Origin: Megamerina dolium
Taxonomy: Eukaryota > Arthropoda > Insecta > Diptera > Megamerinidae
Direction of reading: 5' to 3'
Assembly: GCA_963854835.1 (NCBI GenBank)
Contig: OY978529.1
Location: forward strand, 33,476,055 to 33,540,054
Length of the DNA: 64,000 nt
Under the pieces are notes generated by a model, which saw only the letters and a list, made by a program, of their open reading frames with translations, was not told the DNA's origin and did not search any database. Of the stretch, positions 37,576 to 51,162 are shown piece by piece. The first letter of the stretch is position 1. The number at the start of each line of letters is the position of its first letter. A program made the translations under genes and the position numbers.

Positions 37576-38399
37576 CACATTGCTTTCATGCTAAAATAAA
37601 ATAAAAGGATGCTAATAAGAAAAGGCAGAAAGGAGGCTTTAGACTATACAAATGAATATTAGAAATTATATGCAAAAGAAAAAAACTTGAATAAAAACAA
37701 TAATCTGGATCTTACACAAAAGATTTTATTAATTAACAAAAGATTTGAAACAAAAAATAAAAACAAAAAAATATTAATTTTTTAAAATAGTTTTATATGC
37801 CTAACAAGCAAATGCATGCATTAATATTTACTTGTATACGAGTGTCTACTATAACCGTATGTTAAATGTATGTGTATATAGCGTGTACGTCGTAATGCAT
37901 ATTTATTTGTTTTGTATAAAATGTTTGCAAATAATTTTTCTTTCAAACCAAAATACTGAAAATATAAATGATTTCCAAATGAGTTTCAGTACATGTGTGT
38001 GCATGTGTATGATATGCAAGAGAAACAAGAGGGAAAGAGTAGTGAGATTTGAAATGATCAAAAATATATATATAAAAAAAAAACAAATACAATTTAATAC
38101 ATATACTTTATATGTGATTAAATTCTATCCAATAGCAGTAGAAAGGGAGAAGGTGAAAACCACTAAAAATGGTGAAATTTATATTTACAAACAAATTAGA
38201 AGTTAATCTTAAATATGGATAATTTTCATGTATGCATCATGTGTGCACGCATGTTTGTAAGTTTATGTATCTCCATGCGTGTGTGTGTGTGTGTATGAGT
38301 CGTCGTCGTCGTAACGTTGAATATTAATTAACTAATGTGGCATCTGTTGATCAAAGTTTAATAATTAAAGAAGATTGTGTTACACACAGCTACTAAAGG
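37576..38399. other. AT-rich intergenic downstream of barren
   Basis: Contains a short (GT)n run (about 38277-38294) and (CGT)n (about 38300-38312). A 124-codon open frame at 37832-38206 has no protein character. A minus-strand ATTAAA near 38358 could be the barren polyadenylation signal. Confidence 0.45.
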
Positions 38400-41300
38400 C
38401 TAATCAATAATTTTTCGTATTTTAAAATCAAGCAAATCCTCCTGCGGCAACAGACGGAGATTCAAATCGTTTGCCAAATGTAAAACGGAATAAAACGCAA
38501 TGGAAGGTGACAGCGATTCGGCCATTGCTTGTGTGAGTACACTAGGCAGTTCTTTGTAGATTTCTTGGAAACTTGCAATGCCCGGTGCATAGTTTTCCTT
38601 CCTCACTTTAGGTAGCTTAGCGATATCAGGCTCGGCGACGGAACGTTTTAGTTGTTTGGAAATCAATTGAGTACAGCAACGCTTCAAGTTCTTCATATCG
38701 ATCACTTTGGCTCGCTTTGCAAAAGGTACAATAATTTTCGTGACCTAAAATCAATATAATGAATCGTGTGTTAATGTATGAATAGGCGAAAAACATTTGC
38801 AATACCAACCTGACTTGGTGCACCCTCATAATCGGTCGCAATCTCAAGCACTGTTGTATTGGGAGCATTATCAACACCATCAATTGATTCTGATTCTCGC
38901 AGCGTTTGATTAGCCATTGAATTGTCTATTTGATCGGTGGAGGATACATTCATAAAATTACCATCATCGGCATCGGCGAAATGATCATCGAAATGATGTT
39001 CCGCCGGCAATGATTCAGACGTGGCATCACCTTCATTGTGTTGCAAATCGACATCAATATTAGACGTCACCGTATGCTGTTCGTCTACATATTTCACTGG
39101 TATACCGGGCGCAAATGCATATTTATTGAACATTTCCGGATCCATTTGCAAATCGGTGGGCAATTTTAGTTTCCTTTGATCCCATTTCTTTTGAACGTTA
39201 ATCTTACGTGTCTTATATTTATCGTCCAATTTGATAAACAGATCATCGTGTATTTCATCAAAATTAAGTTTTGAACGTTTTTTCGATTGCAAAATTTGTG
39301 CACGTCTGCCCCGCGGCTGTTGTAAGGCACGACCAACACCGACGCTCTGATCATCAGCGGTCGAAATTGTCGATGGACGATTATGAACACGCCGGAATTT
39401 CCAATGTGATGGGCCAGCCCAAAATTGTGATATTTTATCTAATGGTCGATAAGAATACTCAAGTTTTGAGCTGGCATCGACTGGTCGTAAATCTTCAATT
39501 ATGACTGGCGCTTTTCGCAATCCACGGCAGTTGTTAATTGCAGTACGTTCATCTACGGGCGAAATAAAGGTGGTAGCATTAACTTTAGGAAATTGTATTT
39601 GTTCATCAAATTTTCAAATACACACAGATTTTTAAGTAATTTGGTGCATAAACAAACATAGACCCCATACAAAATATTTGAAAGGAAAATCGCCAACAGT
39701 TAGTATGAAGGTTAGCATTATTTTTTGGGAAACTTATTTTTTCACCCCCACAGAATTTAAAGTAATTTCGTGACGAAATAAACCTAGTTCCCATACAAAA
39801 TGTTTAGATTTTTAAACAAAAAATCCAAATCCTTTCAAAGCACCAGTCTGAAACTTCCGAGAAGTCATTTTTTCAATAAATTTGTACGCCACAAAGAATT
39901 TCAAATAGTTTCATGTAGAAATAAACATATTTCCCATACAAAATTTTTAAATATTTAATAAAAAATATGCAAATTTTATTTATTCAACAAATTTATACTC
40001 CACACAAATTTTGAGGTAATTCCGTGCATAAATAAAGCCAGTTCCCAAAAAAAAAAATGTTCAACGTTTCAATGAAAAAACCTAAAAACTGCTCAAAATA
40101 TCATTTTTAAACTTCGGAAAACTTATTTCTCGCCAAATTTGCACTCAACACAGAATTTAGAGAAATTTAGTGCAAAAATAAAACTAGTTCGCACACAAAA
40201 TGTTTAGATTTTTACACAAAACAACAAAATTTGTTCAAAGCATCACTGTGAAACTTCGGAAAATCAATTTGTTCATCTAATTTGTACTCCACACAAAATT
40301 TCAAGTCATATCGTAAGTAAATTAACACAGTCCTCATACAAAATGTTCAAACAAAACCTCAAGATTTATTCAAAACATCATTCTAAAACTGCAGCAGTTA
40401 TTTTGTTCATCAAATTTGTACTTCAGATAAAATTTTAAGACATTTTGTGCATAAACAAATATAGTTCCCATACAAAAAATTTAGTTCCTTACACAAAAAT
40501 ATTTGAACTTCATACCTAATTTGAGGTAAGTTCGGGCAAAAACAAATACATATATTCCCCATACAAAATGTTTAGTTTTTTAAATAAAAACGCAAAAAAA
40601 CATCAAAAGTTCTATCTCCACCTTTGATATTCATTTTTTCACCTAATTTATACTTCATGTGCCCATACAAAAATTCGAACATTTTCATTAATATATTTTT
40701 TCACCAAATTTGCATCACAGCAGTGTCTTTATACATATAAAAAATATATTTACCTGTGGTCAAATCATCGAAATCACCGAAATCGACATCAACAACTGGC
40801 ATTTGTTCGCTGAGCATTGGTACTGGTTCACATTCAGCATTGATATCAAATGCCATGGACATTTCGTTTGGATTGTGGAAATTTGAAGAACCACCATCAC
40901 CACCATCACCTCCTCCGGCACTGCCACCCCCACCACCATCATCTGCATCAAAATTCGAATCCATACTAAAACGACGTTGATCCTTGTCCTCTGGTATAAC
41001 CTCAGGCATATCAGAAATAATGTAGCCACCATGCAGTGGTCGTAAGTGCAACTCGCCATATCGTTCTAAATTCAAGAGTCGATCACAAGGCAAAATATCT
41101 GGCGACTCTTCTGTATACTCCTCTGTGTAGTCACGTTTCTCTAACGTAGTCGCATCCCAAAAACGAAAATTTGTACGCAATCGCAATTCGGAATCGGTAG
41201 TCAACAATATATTATTCATCAGACGATTTGACGAATTGGTTGAGCCAACGATTGTATTTAATTTTCCAAAGACAGGATCTTGCAGCGGCACCGTATCCAG

Positions 41301-41981
41301 GCGAGCATTTAATGTCTCCTTATTTTTAGTTATCGTTGAGACGATTCTACGTTGTCGTTTCGGTTTCACCTTTTGTGTTTTTTGTTGTTTTTCACCAGCA
41401 AATTCGGTCTCACCGCCAGCTGATGAATTTGGATTGGCGTTACCTTCACCACCCGTTGCGACTCCATCATCATCATCATCATCCTGCAAATTGGTCTCGG
41501 TGAATTTTTGTGCATTTAAACCTGCCGACATTCGTAGGACATCTGTATGTACAGAATCGACACGTAGGCCATATACTTTAGAAGATGCCTCCAATGAGGA
41601 GCCTGCCACCTAAAAAGCATACAGCAACAAAATCTGTGATTCAAAATATATTGGTTTTTGAATACCACTGCTTACCTTAAAATTGTTTAATGACTTGTGA
41701 TGTCGGTCTAACAGTGTGGAGAGTGTATCGATCAAAGATAGAGACCAAGCATTATCCCGACTTAATTTATTACCATTGTAGATCTCAAGGCATTTCTTCA
41801 GAGTTTCACTTTCTTCAATTGTACTGGAATCGGTTACAGTCGATGATAGCAAAGTACGTCGGCGTGCCTGGCGTCTCTCCTCCTCATCGTCATTGACCGT
41901 AACACTTTGTGCAACATCACGAAATACACCCACCTCAGAACGTCTCAATGGTGTTTCCGTTGTGGTTGGAGTCATTTTCAT
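38400..41981 (-). CDS. barr: Condensin complex subunit 2 (barren / CAP-H)
   Basis: Kleisin subunit of condensin I, which links SMC2/SMC4 and the HEAT-repeat subunits for mitotic chromosome compaction and segregation. Inferred exons on the minus strand are 41676-41981, 40754-41609, 38810-39552 and 38400-38744. GT/AG borders and phases all agree, giving 749 aa, close to Drosophila barren (about 735). Recognisable stretches are the N-terminal DNAWSLSLIDTLSTLLDRHH, which belongs to the SMC-binding kleisin head, FRFWDATTLEKRDYTEEY, and the C-terminal winged-helix region with SPSIAFYSVLHLANDLNLRL. Acidic Asp runs lie in exon 2. The start is the first ATG (41979-41981); a second in-frame ATG follows two codons later. 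Intron 2 (39553-40753) is long and repeat-filled. Confidence 0.93.
39600..40700. repeat. Degenerate tandem repeat inside barren intron 2
   Basis: A motif 'gttcccatacaaaatgtttag' or a variant recurs near 39662, 39788, 39930, 40040, 40186, 40332, 40467, 40557 and 40660, spaced 95-150 bases. Each is usually preceded by 'tcaaatttgtactccacacaaaatttcaagt' and 'cgtgcataaataaa'. The array accounts for most of the intron. Confidence 0.7.
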
Positions 41982-43935
41982 TGATTTCACTATTCACGAA
42001 AATGTTTGTTTGGTCGCTTGTTTTTTTTTATGCGTCGCTTCACATCCGCGTCTTTTATTGTTTTCGTTTCTATTCGAGCAATGCCTGTACTTTTTTTTAA
42101 TTATTTTTGTTATATATCTTAAACCACTTCATCAAAAATAAATTCCCACCTTTAACACTTCCACTCAATACATAACTGTATATTTGGAAAATAATCGTCA
42201 AATTGGTAATGGATTTCAATCTCTTCGTTTTTTTTTTATTTTATTTACTTCTCACACTTTTATTCTCTTGGAAAATTACGTTTTTTTAAACTAAATTTAC
42301 AACGCCAAATAAAATTACGTTTCGGTTTGGCATTTGCAGAGTACGTTCGCATCCATACTAGCTGTAGTATAGGGCGATACAAATATAAAAAATATTCAAA
42401 TTATTAATCATGTATAATTATTGTGTGAAATCCAATTGTAATTTTTATAAATATATAACTGTTAATGCAATGCCTATAATTCATTTATATATTTTTAAAC
42501 TCTATGTACACATATGAACATCTGACAAATTATTAATAATTTTTATGAGTGCGTTCTTATCATCAAGGTTATAGCACAATTTTTTAATTCCTGAATATGG
42601 ATTAATAATGTGTTAGCACTAAAAACTGGCTGTAGAAAACAGAAAACATTTTATTTCAATAGCGATATGCCCATATTGCACATAATATTTTACGGCCAAT
42701 GTTTTTCTGCCTTTACTCCCTCGTCAATATTTTAATTGATACAATATTTCAAGTTAAAATTTCTGCAACAAAGAACGCCGATTTCTTTTACGTGATGAAG
42801 ATTCATTTCGTCAGCACAGAAAACTTTGAAGTGAAATTTTTCAATACAACAACAAAAACTACGTTGGTTTAACAGTAAAACATTGAAAATATAAAATGAT
42901 CAATATCAGTGACATTTCTATTTTAATTTTCCATTAGAAAGTTGGAAAATTAAATGCAATCAAAAATAATATTCATTAAGACAATTTCAAATTCTTTTGA
43001 TTTTTTCGCAGGATGAAAATTCAAATTTCAACCAGTTTTCAACGTAAATTAAATTTTTTGCAAAATTAGGCGAAAAAACGCTTCAATGTACACGTAGTTG
43101 AAGTTCAGGTTGAAAAGTACATGCTAAGTAATTTTTATACAAAGTTTTGGTAGCAAATTTGAAATTCTTGCAAACTAACCTTAAGCGATTTGTAACATAT
43201 TTTCTTTGTAAAATAGAAAACGAAAAAAAAATGTTTTGCTATTATTTAACGTACAAAAATACAACTACTATAAAAACAACTTATTCGAAAAATTGCGATT
43301 TTCTTGTAAGTTCCTCCCTAGACGTAGTACTAAATTTCTTCACAACAGCAAATATTGTATTTTAAAAAAATATAAATAATACTCTAGTAACAATTTATAA
43401 AAACGGAGAACGGATCTAATATCGGTAGAAAAAAGGAAGCAGTATGGAAAAAGGTGGAGTAGGATTTCAATTCTCTTTACAGCCGCTGAAAAGAAATACT
43501 TGTATGCTCAAAGCTGGTCGCAACAAAATCTCTCTGGCCGTACAATTAAAAAAATTGGGACGTTCTCGAATTAACAATACAATAATATTTATTACTTACT
43601 AGTTTTCCAAGACACTGTCTTCATCATTACTCCAATCAAAGTCCTTGTTTAAACATCCTTTCACAAAAAAAGGTAAGTTGAACTTATGTTTTGCTAATAA
43701 AATAGTTGGTGAAACGCAAAATCTTAAACTAGACTTAAGGTTACCTTAAAAATGTATTGTGATACTGGTCCTATAGCTCGTAGTTATGTATATTCAAAAT
43801 TCCGACAAATTTAATATTTGTCCTTTTTCACACAAAAAACAAATATTGTGCACCTCAACAACCCTTTCTCAAAAAACAAAATAGTAATGGTAACACTGTA
43901 GAAGCGGGAAATAAAAACATAAACAAACAGTCGTG
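41982..43935. other. Divergent intergenic region, barren / Orc5
   Basis: Nearly 2 kb, AT-rich, separates the two divergent starts and presumably holds both promoters and the 5' UTRs. I see no clear core element. Small open frames (43147-43365) have no protein character. Confidence 0.45.
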
Positions 43936-45470
43936 ATGAGTAGAATTTATAAAATTATTGAAAAGGAATTTCCTTGTCGTAATGAAATACTAAGGAAACT
44001 GTGTGAACTTATATCCAATCCCGAGGAAGCATTTCCTGCGGCAATTTATTTATATGGTCATTCTGGTACGGGAAAAACTGCAATAGTCAAAGAATTATTA
44101 CGACAATGTATGCGGTATACGCCGGGTGTTATACGCACCGTACATGTTAACTGTGTGGAATGTTATACGACGCGAATCTTATTGGAAAATATTATGGATG
44201 AACTCTTGCTTACAAATGATCAAGAAAATAAGAGTTTAGGGTGTGAAAATTTGAATGATTTCGTTGTGGAATTGCGAAAATTGCCAACTACATGCAGCTA
44301 CATAATTGCACTTGACAATGCCGAACGTTTGCGTGATATGGATGCAAATGTCTTGCCGTCATTGCTGCGTCTACAACAGATGAGTGGTGTTAACATTTGC
44401 GTTGTGCTTATTTCACAATTGCCATTCGAAAAATATCACTGCAAAACAGGTCTCACGGAGGTACTACCCATATACTGCACTCAGTACACAAAATCGGACA
44501 CATTAAGAATCCTCAGCACTGATTTTGAGCACACACAAAATCTGCTGCGCCAACGTTTATGGTCGGATACAAGGGATGAACTGATGAAGGAGCATAAACT
44601 TGCTATTGTCGATTCTATAACCGAGGAATTTCATAATAATTATCTGAATTTATTTTTGAGTGTTTTCTATAAAGCATGTCGTGATATACCGGAGCTGAAA
44701 ATAACAGCTCGCAAATGTTTTCTCATCTATATGCAGCCCGTGTTGGATGGTACTATTGAGGTTGGTGATGTATCACGCCTCTGGCGTAATATATCCGGAC
44801 CACTGAAAGCAGCCTTGGCACAAGTATATATGCGCATTGATCATACGCCCATGGCAACAGCCACAGATCAGCAGCACAATGCACTGATGACGGGTGCAGT
44901 GGATGAGAACTCACTATTGGATCAGAGCATACGTAAATTGGCACAATCACTTGAATTGCCTTATTATGGCAAGTATTTGCTAATAGCCGCATTTCTCGCT
45001 AGTCACAATTCAGCCAAAGAGGATAAAAGATTGTTCGTCAAATATCATGGAAAGCAACGTAAACGTATGCAAACGGTTAATGCAAAAGCAAAGGTTTGTA
45101 CATGTATGCGCTTATTTATTAAGTTACAAACTAACAATAACACAAAAATAGAATAATGTCTGCATATTTCAACTTCTGTTCGAAGGTCAGTGAAAAGATG
45201 TCAACATCATTGGGCCCCAAATCATTTAGTATAGATCGTTTACTGGCTATTTTCTATGCCATTTTGGAAGAAAAAGTCGGTCTCACTTGCAATCTACTCT
45301 CACAAATATCATCATTGGTCCATTTGAAGCTGCTCAGTTTTGTATCGGGTGAAAATAATGTAATGGAAGGTTCCGCTCGCCTGCAATGTAATATCAGCTT
45401 GGAATTTGTGCTCTACATTGGAAAAGTGGTTGGCTTCAATGTGCGCCAGTATTTATGTGACTTTATGTAA
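43936..45470 (+). CDS. Orc5: Origin recognition complex subunit 5
   Basis: AAA+ ATPase subunit of the nuclear origin recognition complex, which binds replication origins and loads MCM helicase. Exons are 43936-45093 and 45186-45470, joined in phase 0 across a 92-base intron, giving 480 aa (Drosophila about 460). Walker A GHSGTGKT is at residues 41-48, and the Walker B-like IIALDNAE at 123-130. The C-terminal exon, from VSEKMSTSLGPKSF to the stop, contains the conserved ORC5 tail with FSIDRLLAIFYAI. The true start is the ATG at 43936; an in-frame GTG just before it is not needed. The stop lies only 15 bases from the stop of the convergent DNApol-gamma35 gene. The first AATAAA downstream (45505-45510) falls inside that gene's coding sequence. 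Confidence 0.94.
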
Positions 45471-45485
45471 TGTACCCTGGCATCC

Positions 45486-46787
45486 CTAACTGTTAAATAT
45501 TTTTAATAAATATTCGGGTATATCACTTATATGTATAGTTTCCTTCAAGGTTGTATCACGAGATCGTAGCTGAATTAGACCATTTTGTAGAGTATCGTCG
45601 GTCAATACTAACGCATAAGGAATACCCATACTATCACCGATCTGTAACTCAGTAGTAAGAGTATTGCTAGAATTTGTCACTATATTATGCTCATCAAAGA
45701 CACGCAAACCAGCACTGCGTAAAACTTGTGAAATGTGGTGGTATAAATCATGCAAGTCGTCGAAATATATATCTGAAATGTATGAACGAGTAGAAAGACT
45801 ACGATTTATGTTAATTTATATAATCAATATTACCAGCAGTATGAAAAATAGCTATAGTACATTGATAAGGTGCCATTTTTCCATTAATCAATAGTGACTG
45901 CGATCGTCCATGGTCATAGCCATCCAACAACATTGCTGTGGGTGATAATTAAATAAATTTGTTATTCCCAAAAATAATACGTACTGCACGTACCACAAGT
46001 AGCAACACTTAAATCGATCACTGAATGTATTACTGCTGATCGTATCGGCTTATTCGTTGCTCCATCAATTAATTTCTCATTTAAACGAGTCAATGTAATA
46101 TTCTCCAGATCAAATGTACCAAATGGAAAACGAGATTTTATTGCAATCGATTGCGGCTTAATCTTGGGAATCGTAGCTGCTTTTCTATCCATAGCTAAGT
46201 CACGTGACTCCAAAAGATAACGACTTGGATTGGCTGAAAAACGCATCCACCATATTTTACGTTCACGCTGTATATTGTAAAAATGTGTTAACGAATTTGC
46301 CTGATGACAAAAATAATCAGTAACAAGATGAGTAATTCCATTACAAGCTAAGGATGATGATGAAAATTGTAATGCACTTTTCGCATCCACCAGTGGAGAT
46401 GCTTTCATCAGGAATTTGCTTTTAATAATCGTAGAACTCTGCAAAGCAAATATATGGGATAAATCATGACGCGTTTTAAATAAATGCACTTACATTTTTG
46501 CTGAAACCACATTTATTAACTAAACCGATATTTGCACGAAAAACTGGTGAATTGAGGAATCCTAAAATTGAGCTATGATCGTACGTCTCCTCAATGACAT
46601 CGTCAACAATATGAGTTGTCTGACTGTTGGTAACTGGATTCTGTTGCCACTGTAGTAGAAACTGTTTAGAATAACGTTGTCCATTTGGTAATAATTCAAT
46701 ATTCGTGATATTTCCATTTTCTTTTACAGTACCAAGCAAAAATTGTTTGGTCTCCAATGAACGTAAGATGGTGGCAAGAGATTTCAT
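45486..46787 (-). CDS. DNApol-gamma35: Mitochondrial DNA polymerase gamma accessory subunit
   Basis: Processivity subunit of the mitochondrial replicase, related to class II aminoacyl-tRNA synthetases. Exons inferred on the minus strand are 46494-46787, 45994-46438, 45834-45935 and 45486-45772, all in phase, giving 375 aa (Drosophila about 361). Recognisable parts are the N-terminal VNKCGFSKN, the middle WWMRFSANPSRYLLE block, LLDGYDHGRSQSLLINGKMA, and a C-terminal anticodon-binding-like domain (LHDLYHHISQVLRSAGLRVF to the end) with GIPYALVLTDDTLQNG. The catalytic subunit gene lies about 4.4 kb away on the other strand. The start lies 83 bases after the GatC stop on the same strand with no AATAAA or ATTAAA between, suggesting a shared transcript. 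No canonical polyadenylation hexamer is seen in the first ~350 bases after the stop. Confidence 0.92.
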
Positions 46788-46870
46788 AATGTACGCAGAA
46801 TGCTTCTTAATTAACGTGCAACTTCATAATTAAATACGGAAAATATGTGAAAAAAAAAATGCTCCCTCTC
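46788..46870 (-). other. Intercistronic spacer between GatC and DNApol-gamma35
   Basis: 83 bases between the GatC stop and the next ATG on the same strand. It contains no AATAAA/ATTAAA and no splice acceptor of note. One short upstream ATG (…AATTATGAAG…) opens a 6-codon frame that closes at TAA before the main start. This is consistent with internal re-initiation or leaky scanning on a dicistronic mRNA. Confidence 0.5.
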
Positions 46871-47374
46871 TTAAGAATCATTCAAATGCTTTTTTTCCTC
46901 CACTTCCAATGGGATATTGCCCGGTGGTGATACAAAATAATCTTCGTCCGTCACTTTTGCGTTACGTAAAATATCTTCGCGACAATTGCCTTCGGTTACT
47001 CGATCTTCCCTTAAACGCAATGGTTGCGACTCCAGCACAGTGTATAATGGTTCAATACCACTCGTATCGATATGAGCAATTTTATTTGCAAATTGTATAC
47101 TACTCTTGAGTGTGTCTAATGCTTCCTTGTCACTTAAATCCACTAATGATAATCGCTCCAGTAATTGTATTGTTTTCGAGTCAATTTCTGGAATACTCTC
47201 TTGTGCTTGTTTCTCTCCGAAATCCGAAATAATTGGTTGTGCCGGTATTTTGGTTGGATGTTTTAGTTGCTTGAAATTAATAGGCTGCACTTTTTCACAG
47301 CAATCTCTGTAAATGCTTTTTTGGCTTTTGATAATACTACAATAATAACGTAACTCCTTGATGAAACGTGACAT
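46871..47374 (-). CDS. GatC: Glu-tRNA(Gln) amidotransferase subunit C, mitochondrial
   Basis: Small stabilising subunit of the mitochondrial GatCAB complex, which converts Glu-tRNA(Gln) to Gln-tRNA(Gln) for organelle translation. The intronless frame gives 167 aa. It has the GatC core: LLERLSLVDLSDKEALDTL, then IQFANKIAHIDTSGIEPLYT and the RLREDRVTEGNCREDILRNA block, and ends with the DEDYFVSPPGNIPLEVEE region that follows the core. The N-terminus (FIKELRYYCSIIKSQKSIYR) is basic and hydrophobic, fitting a mitochondrial presequence. In Drosophila I recall GatC and the POLG2-type subunit sharing one dicistronic transcript; the layout here is the same. Confidence 0.93.
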   Translation of the reverse strand: MSRFIKELRYYCSIIKSQKSIYRDCCEKVQPINFKQLKHPTKIPAQPIISDFGEKQAQESIPEIDSKTIQLLERLSLVDLSDKEALDTLKSSIQFANKIAHIDTSGIEPLYTVLESQPLRLREDRVTEGNCREDILRNAKVTDEDYFVSPPGNIPLEVEEKKHLNDS

Positions 47375-49934
<2,560 letters not shown>

Positions 49935-49951
49935 GTTAATCTTGTATTATT

Positions 49952-49967
49952 TTTATTCAATAATAAA
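49952..49967. terminator. Facing polyadenylation signals of RpII33 and mRpS23
   Basis: AATAAA on the plus strand at 49962-49967 serves RpII33. TTTATT at 49952-49957 (AATAAA on the minus strand) serves mRpS23. The two signals face past each other, so cleavage 10-30 bases downstream would give mRNAs with overlapping antisense 3' ends. Confidence 0.6.
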
Positions 49968-49976
49968 ATTTTTCTT

Positions 49977-50633
49977 TTATTCTTTGAATAAGTTTTGTAT
50001 ATCAATTGAATTGGGTTTTTTTGAAATAGAATTTTTCTGCGCTTCCGCCTCTTTGAAGTCATGCATAAGATTTGTTCTATTTTTTTTGTTTGCAATTTTC
50101 GTGTCGGTATCCTCTGATGATTCTGAACGTGTTTGCAGCCTTTTCTCAGCTAACAAATCTAAAGCGGTAGCAAAAATTTGCTCATCGTCCAATGCACCTT
50201 GTTCTTTAAGGTTTTTGTAGATAGCAATGAATTGTTGTGTTTGTGTTTCTCGTTTTGTATCTTCCATGTTTATAAATTCTTGGTACTTGATGCTTTTATG
50301 AAATTTTCTACAATACAAAAATTCAATGCAATAAGTTGGAATATAATACCGTATTATACTATACATACGCCCTGATTATATCCTCTTCATAGAAAATTTT
50401 TCGAATTGGTATATTTGGAGCAGGTCGATCAAAACGTGGTTCTAATTTGGGTGGAAATGCCGCATACACATCATACCAAAGCGGTTTATCCTCTACTTTC
50501 ATTGCACCGGCTCGTAGTAAACCAGATACTCTGCAAAGTAAGATTTGTCATATTAACGCTTATAGTATTTCCAATTTATTGAATAATACCTTGAGAAAAT
50601 TGTACCAATTTTCTCCAATCGACTTTGTGCCAT
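49977..50633 (-). CDS. mRpS23: Mitochondrial small-subunit ribosomal protein mS23
   Basis: Structural protein of the mitochondrial 28S ribosomal subunit. Exons inferred on the minus strand are 50590-50633, 50369-50530 and 49977-50307, with two short introns (59 and 61 bases) in agreeing phases, giving 178 aa. Exon 1 and 2 read MAQSRLEKIGTIFSR then VSGLLRAGAMKVEDKPLWYD, then PPKLEPRFDRPAPNIPIRKI and FYEEDIIRAKFHK, which is the conserved mS23 core. The C-terminus is lysine-rich and ends SIDIQNLFKE. It shares a 529-base divergent promoter region with the mitochondrial DNA polymerase catalytic subunit. Confidence 0.93.
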
Positions 50634-51162
50634 GTTAAAAATGTGAGAAAGACTATTCTGTTTATGTTACGAAATATTCAATTTCAATTTATTGCATACA
50701 AATCATCTGTTTAACATGCCTTCCTTCGATAAACTAAATGTTATAGTCGATAATAATTAGAATATAATCCAAAAAAGTTGGTGTTACTGAGTCATCTGCT
50801 TTAGATAGCAATTGTTTGTATGCGGTTTTTTTTTTGTCTCAGTTTCCATGCACTCAAATTTTGTTTGCTTCGCAAGCGCCATCTCGATTGAATTGTTTAA
50901 ATTTAACTATTAGGTGCATTTAGTCCGTTTTCATGTAAAGTAATATTAAATTTAAAATCAACTTATATGACATAATTCCCATGTAAGACTGTCAAAAACA
51001 GATAACTTTACACAGTAGTTTTCATAACGTTGTCGTTGCTGTTGCAGTAACATCACTTTGTAAATACAACCATGACTCCCTCGTTGAGTGCAATACCATC
51101 TGTTGTTGTTTTGAATTGGAATTTATTTCAATTACCTATTGTAATGTTATTTCATCATCAAA
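50634..51162. promoter_or_regulatory. Divergent promoter region, mRpS23 / DNApol-gamma125
   Basis: 529 bases between two divergent nuclear genes for mitochondrial proteins, so presumably a shared promoter. I see no TATA box or exact TATCGATA element. An upstream ATG at 51072 opens a 43-codon frame that overlaps the DNApol-gamma125 start out of frame. It matters only if the mRNA begins upstream of it. Confidence 0.4.

Noticed and set aside
43933..43938. GTG start for Orc5 (and similar GTG/TTG starts for barren and Sec71)
   Set aside because: In each case an ATG follows within four codons in frame, and non-ATG starts are not expected in these nuclear genes.
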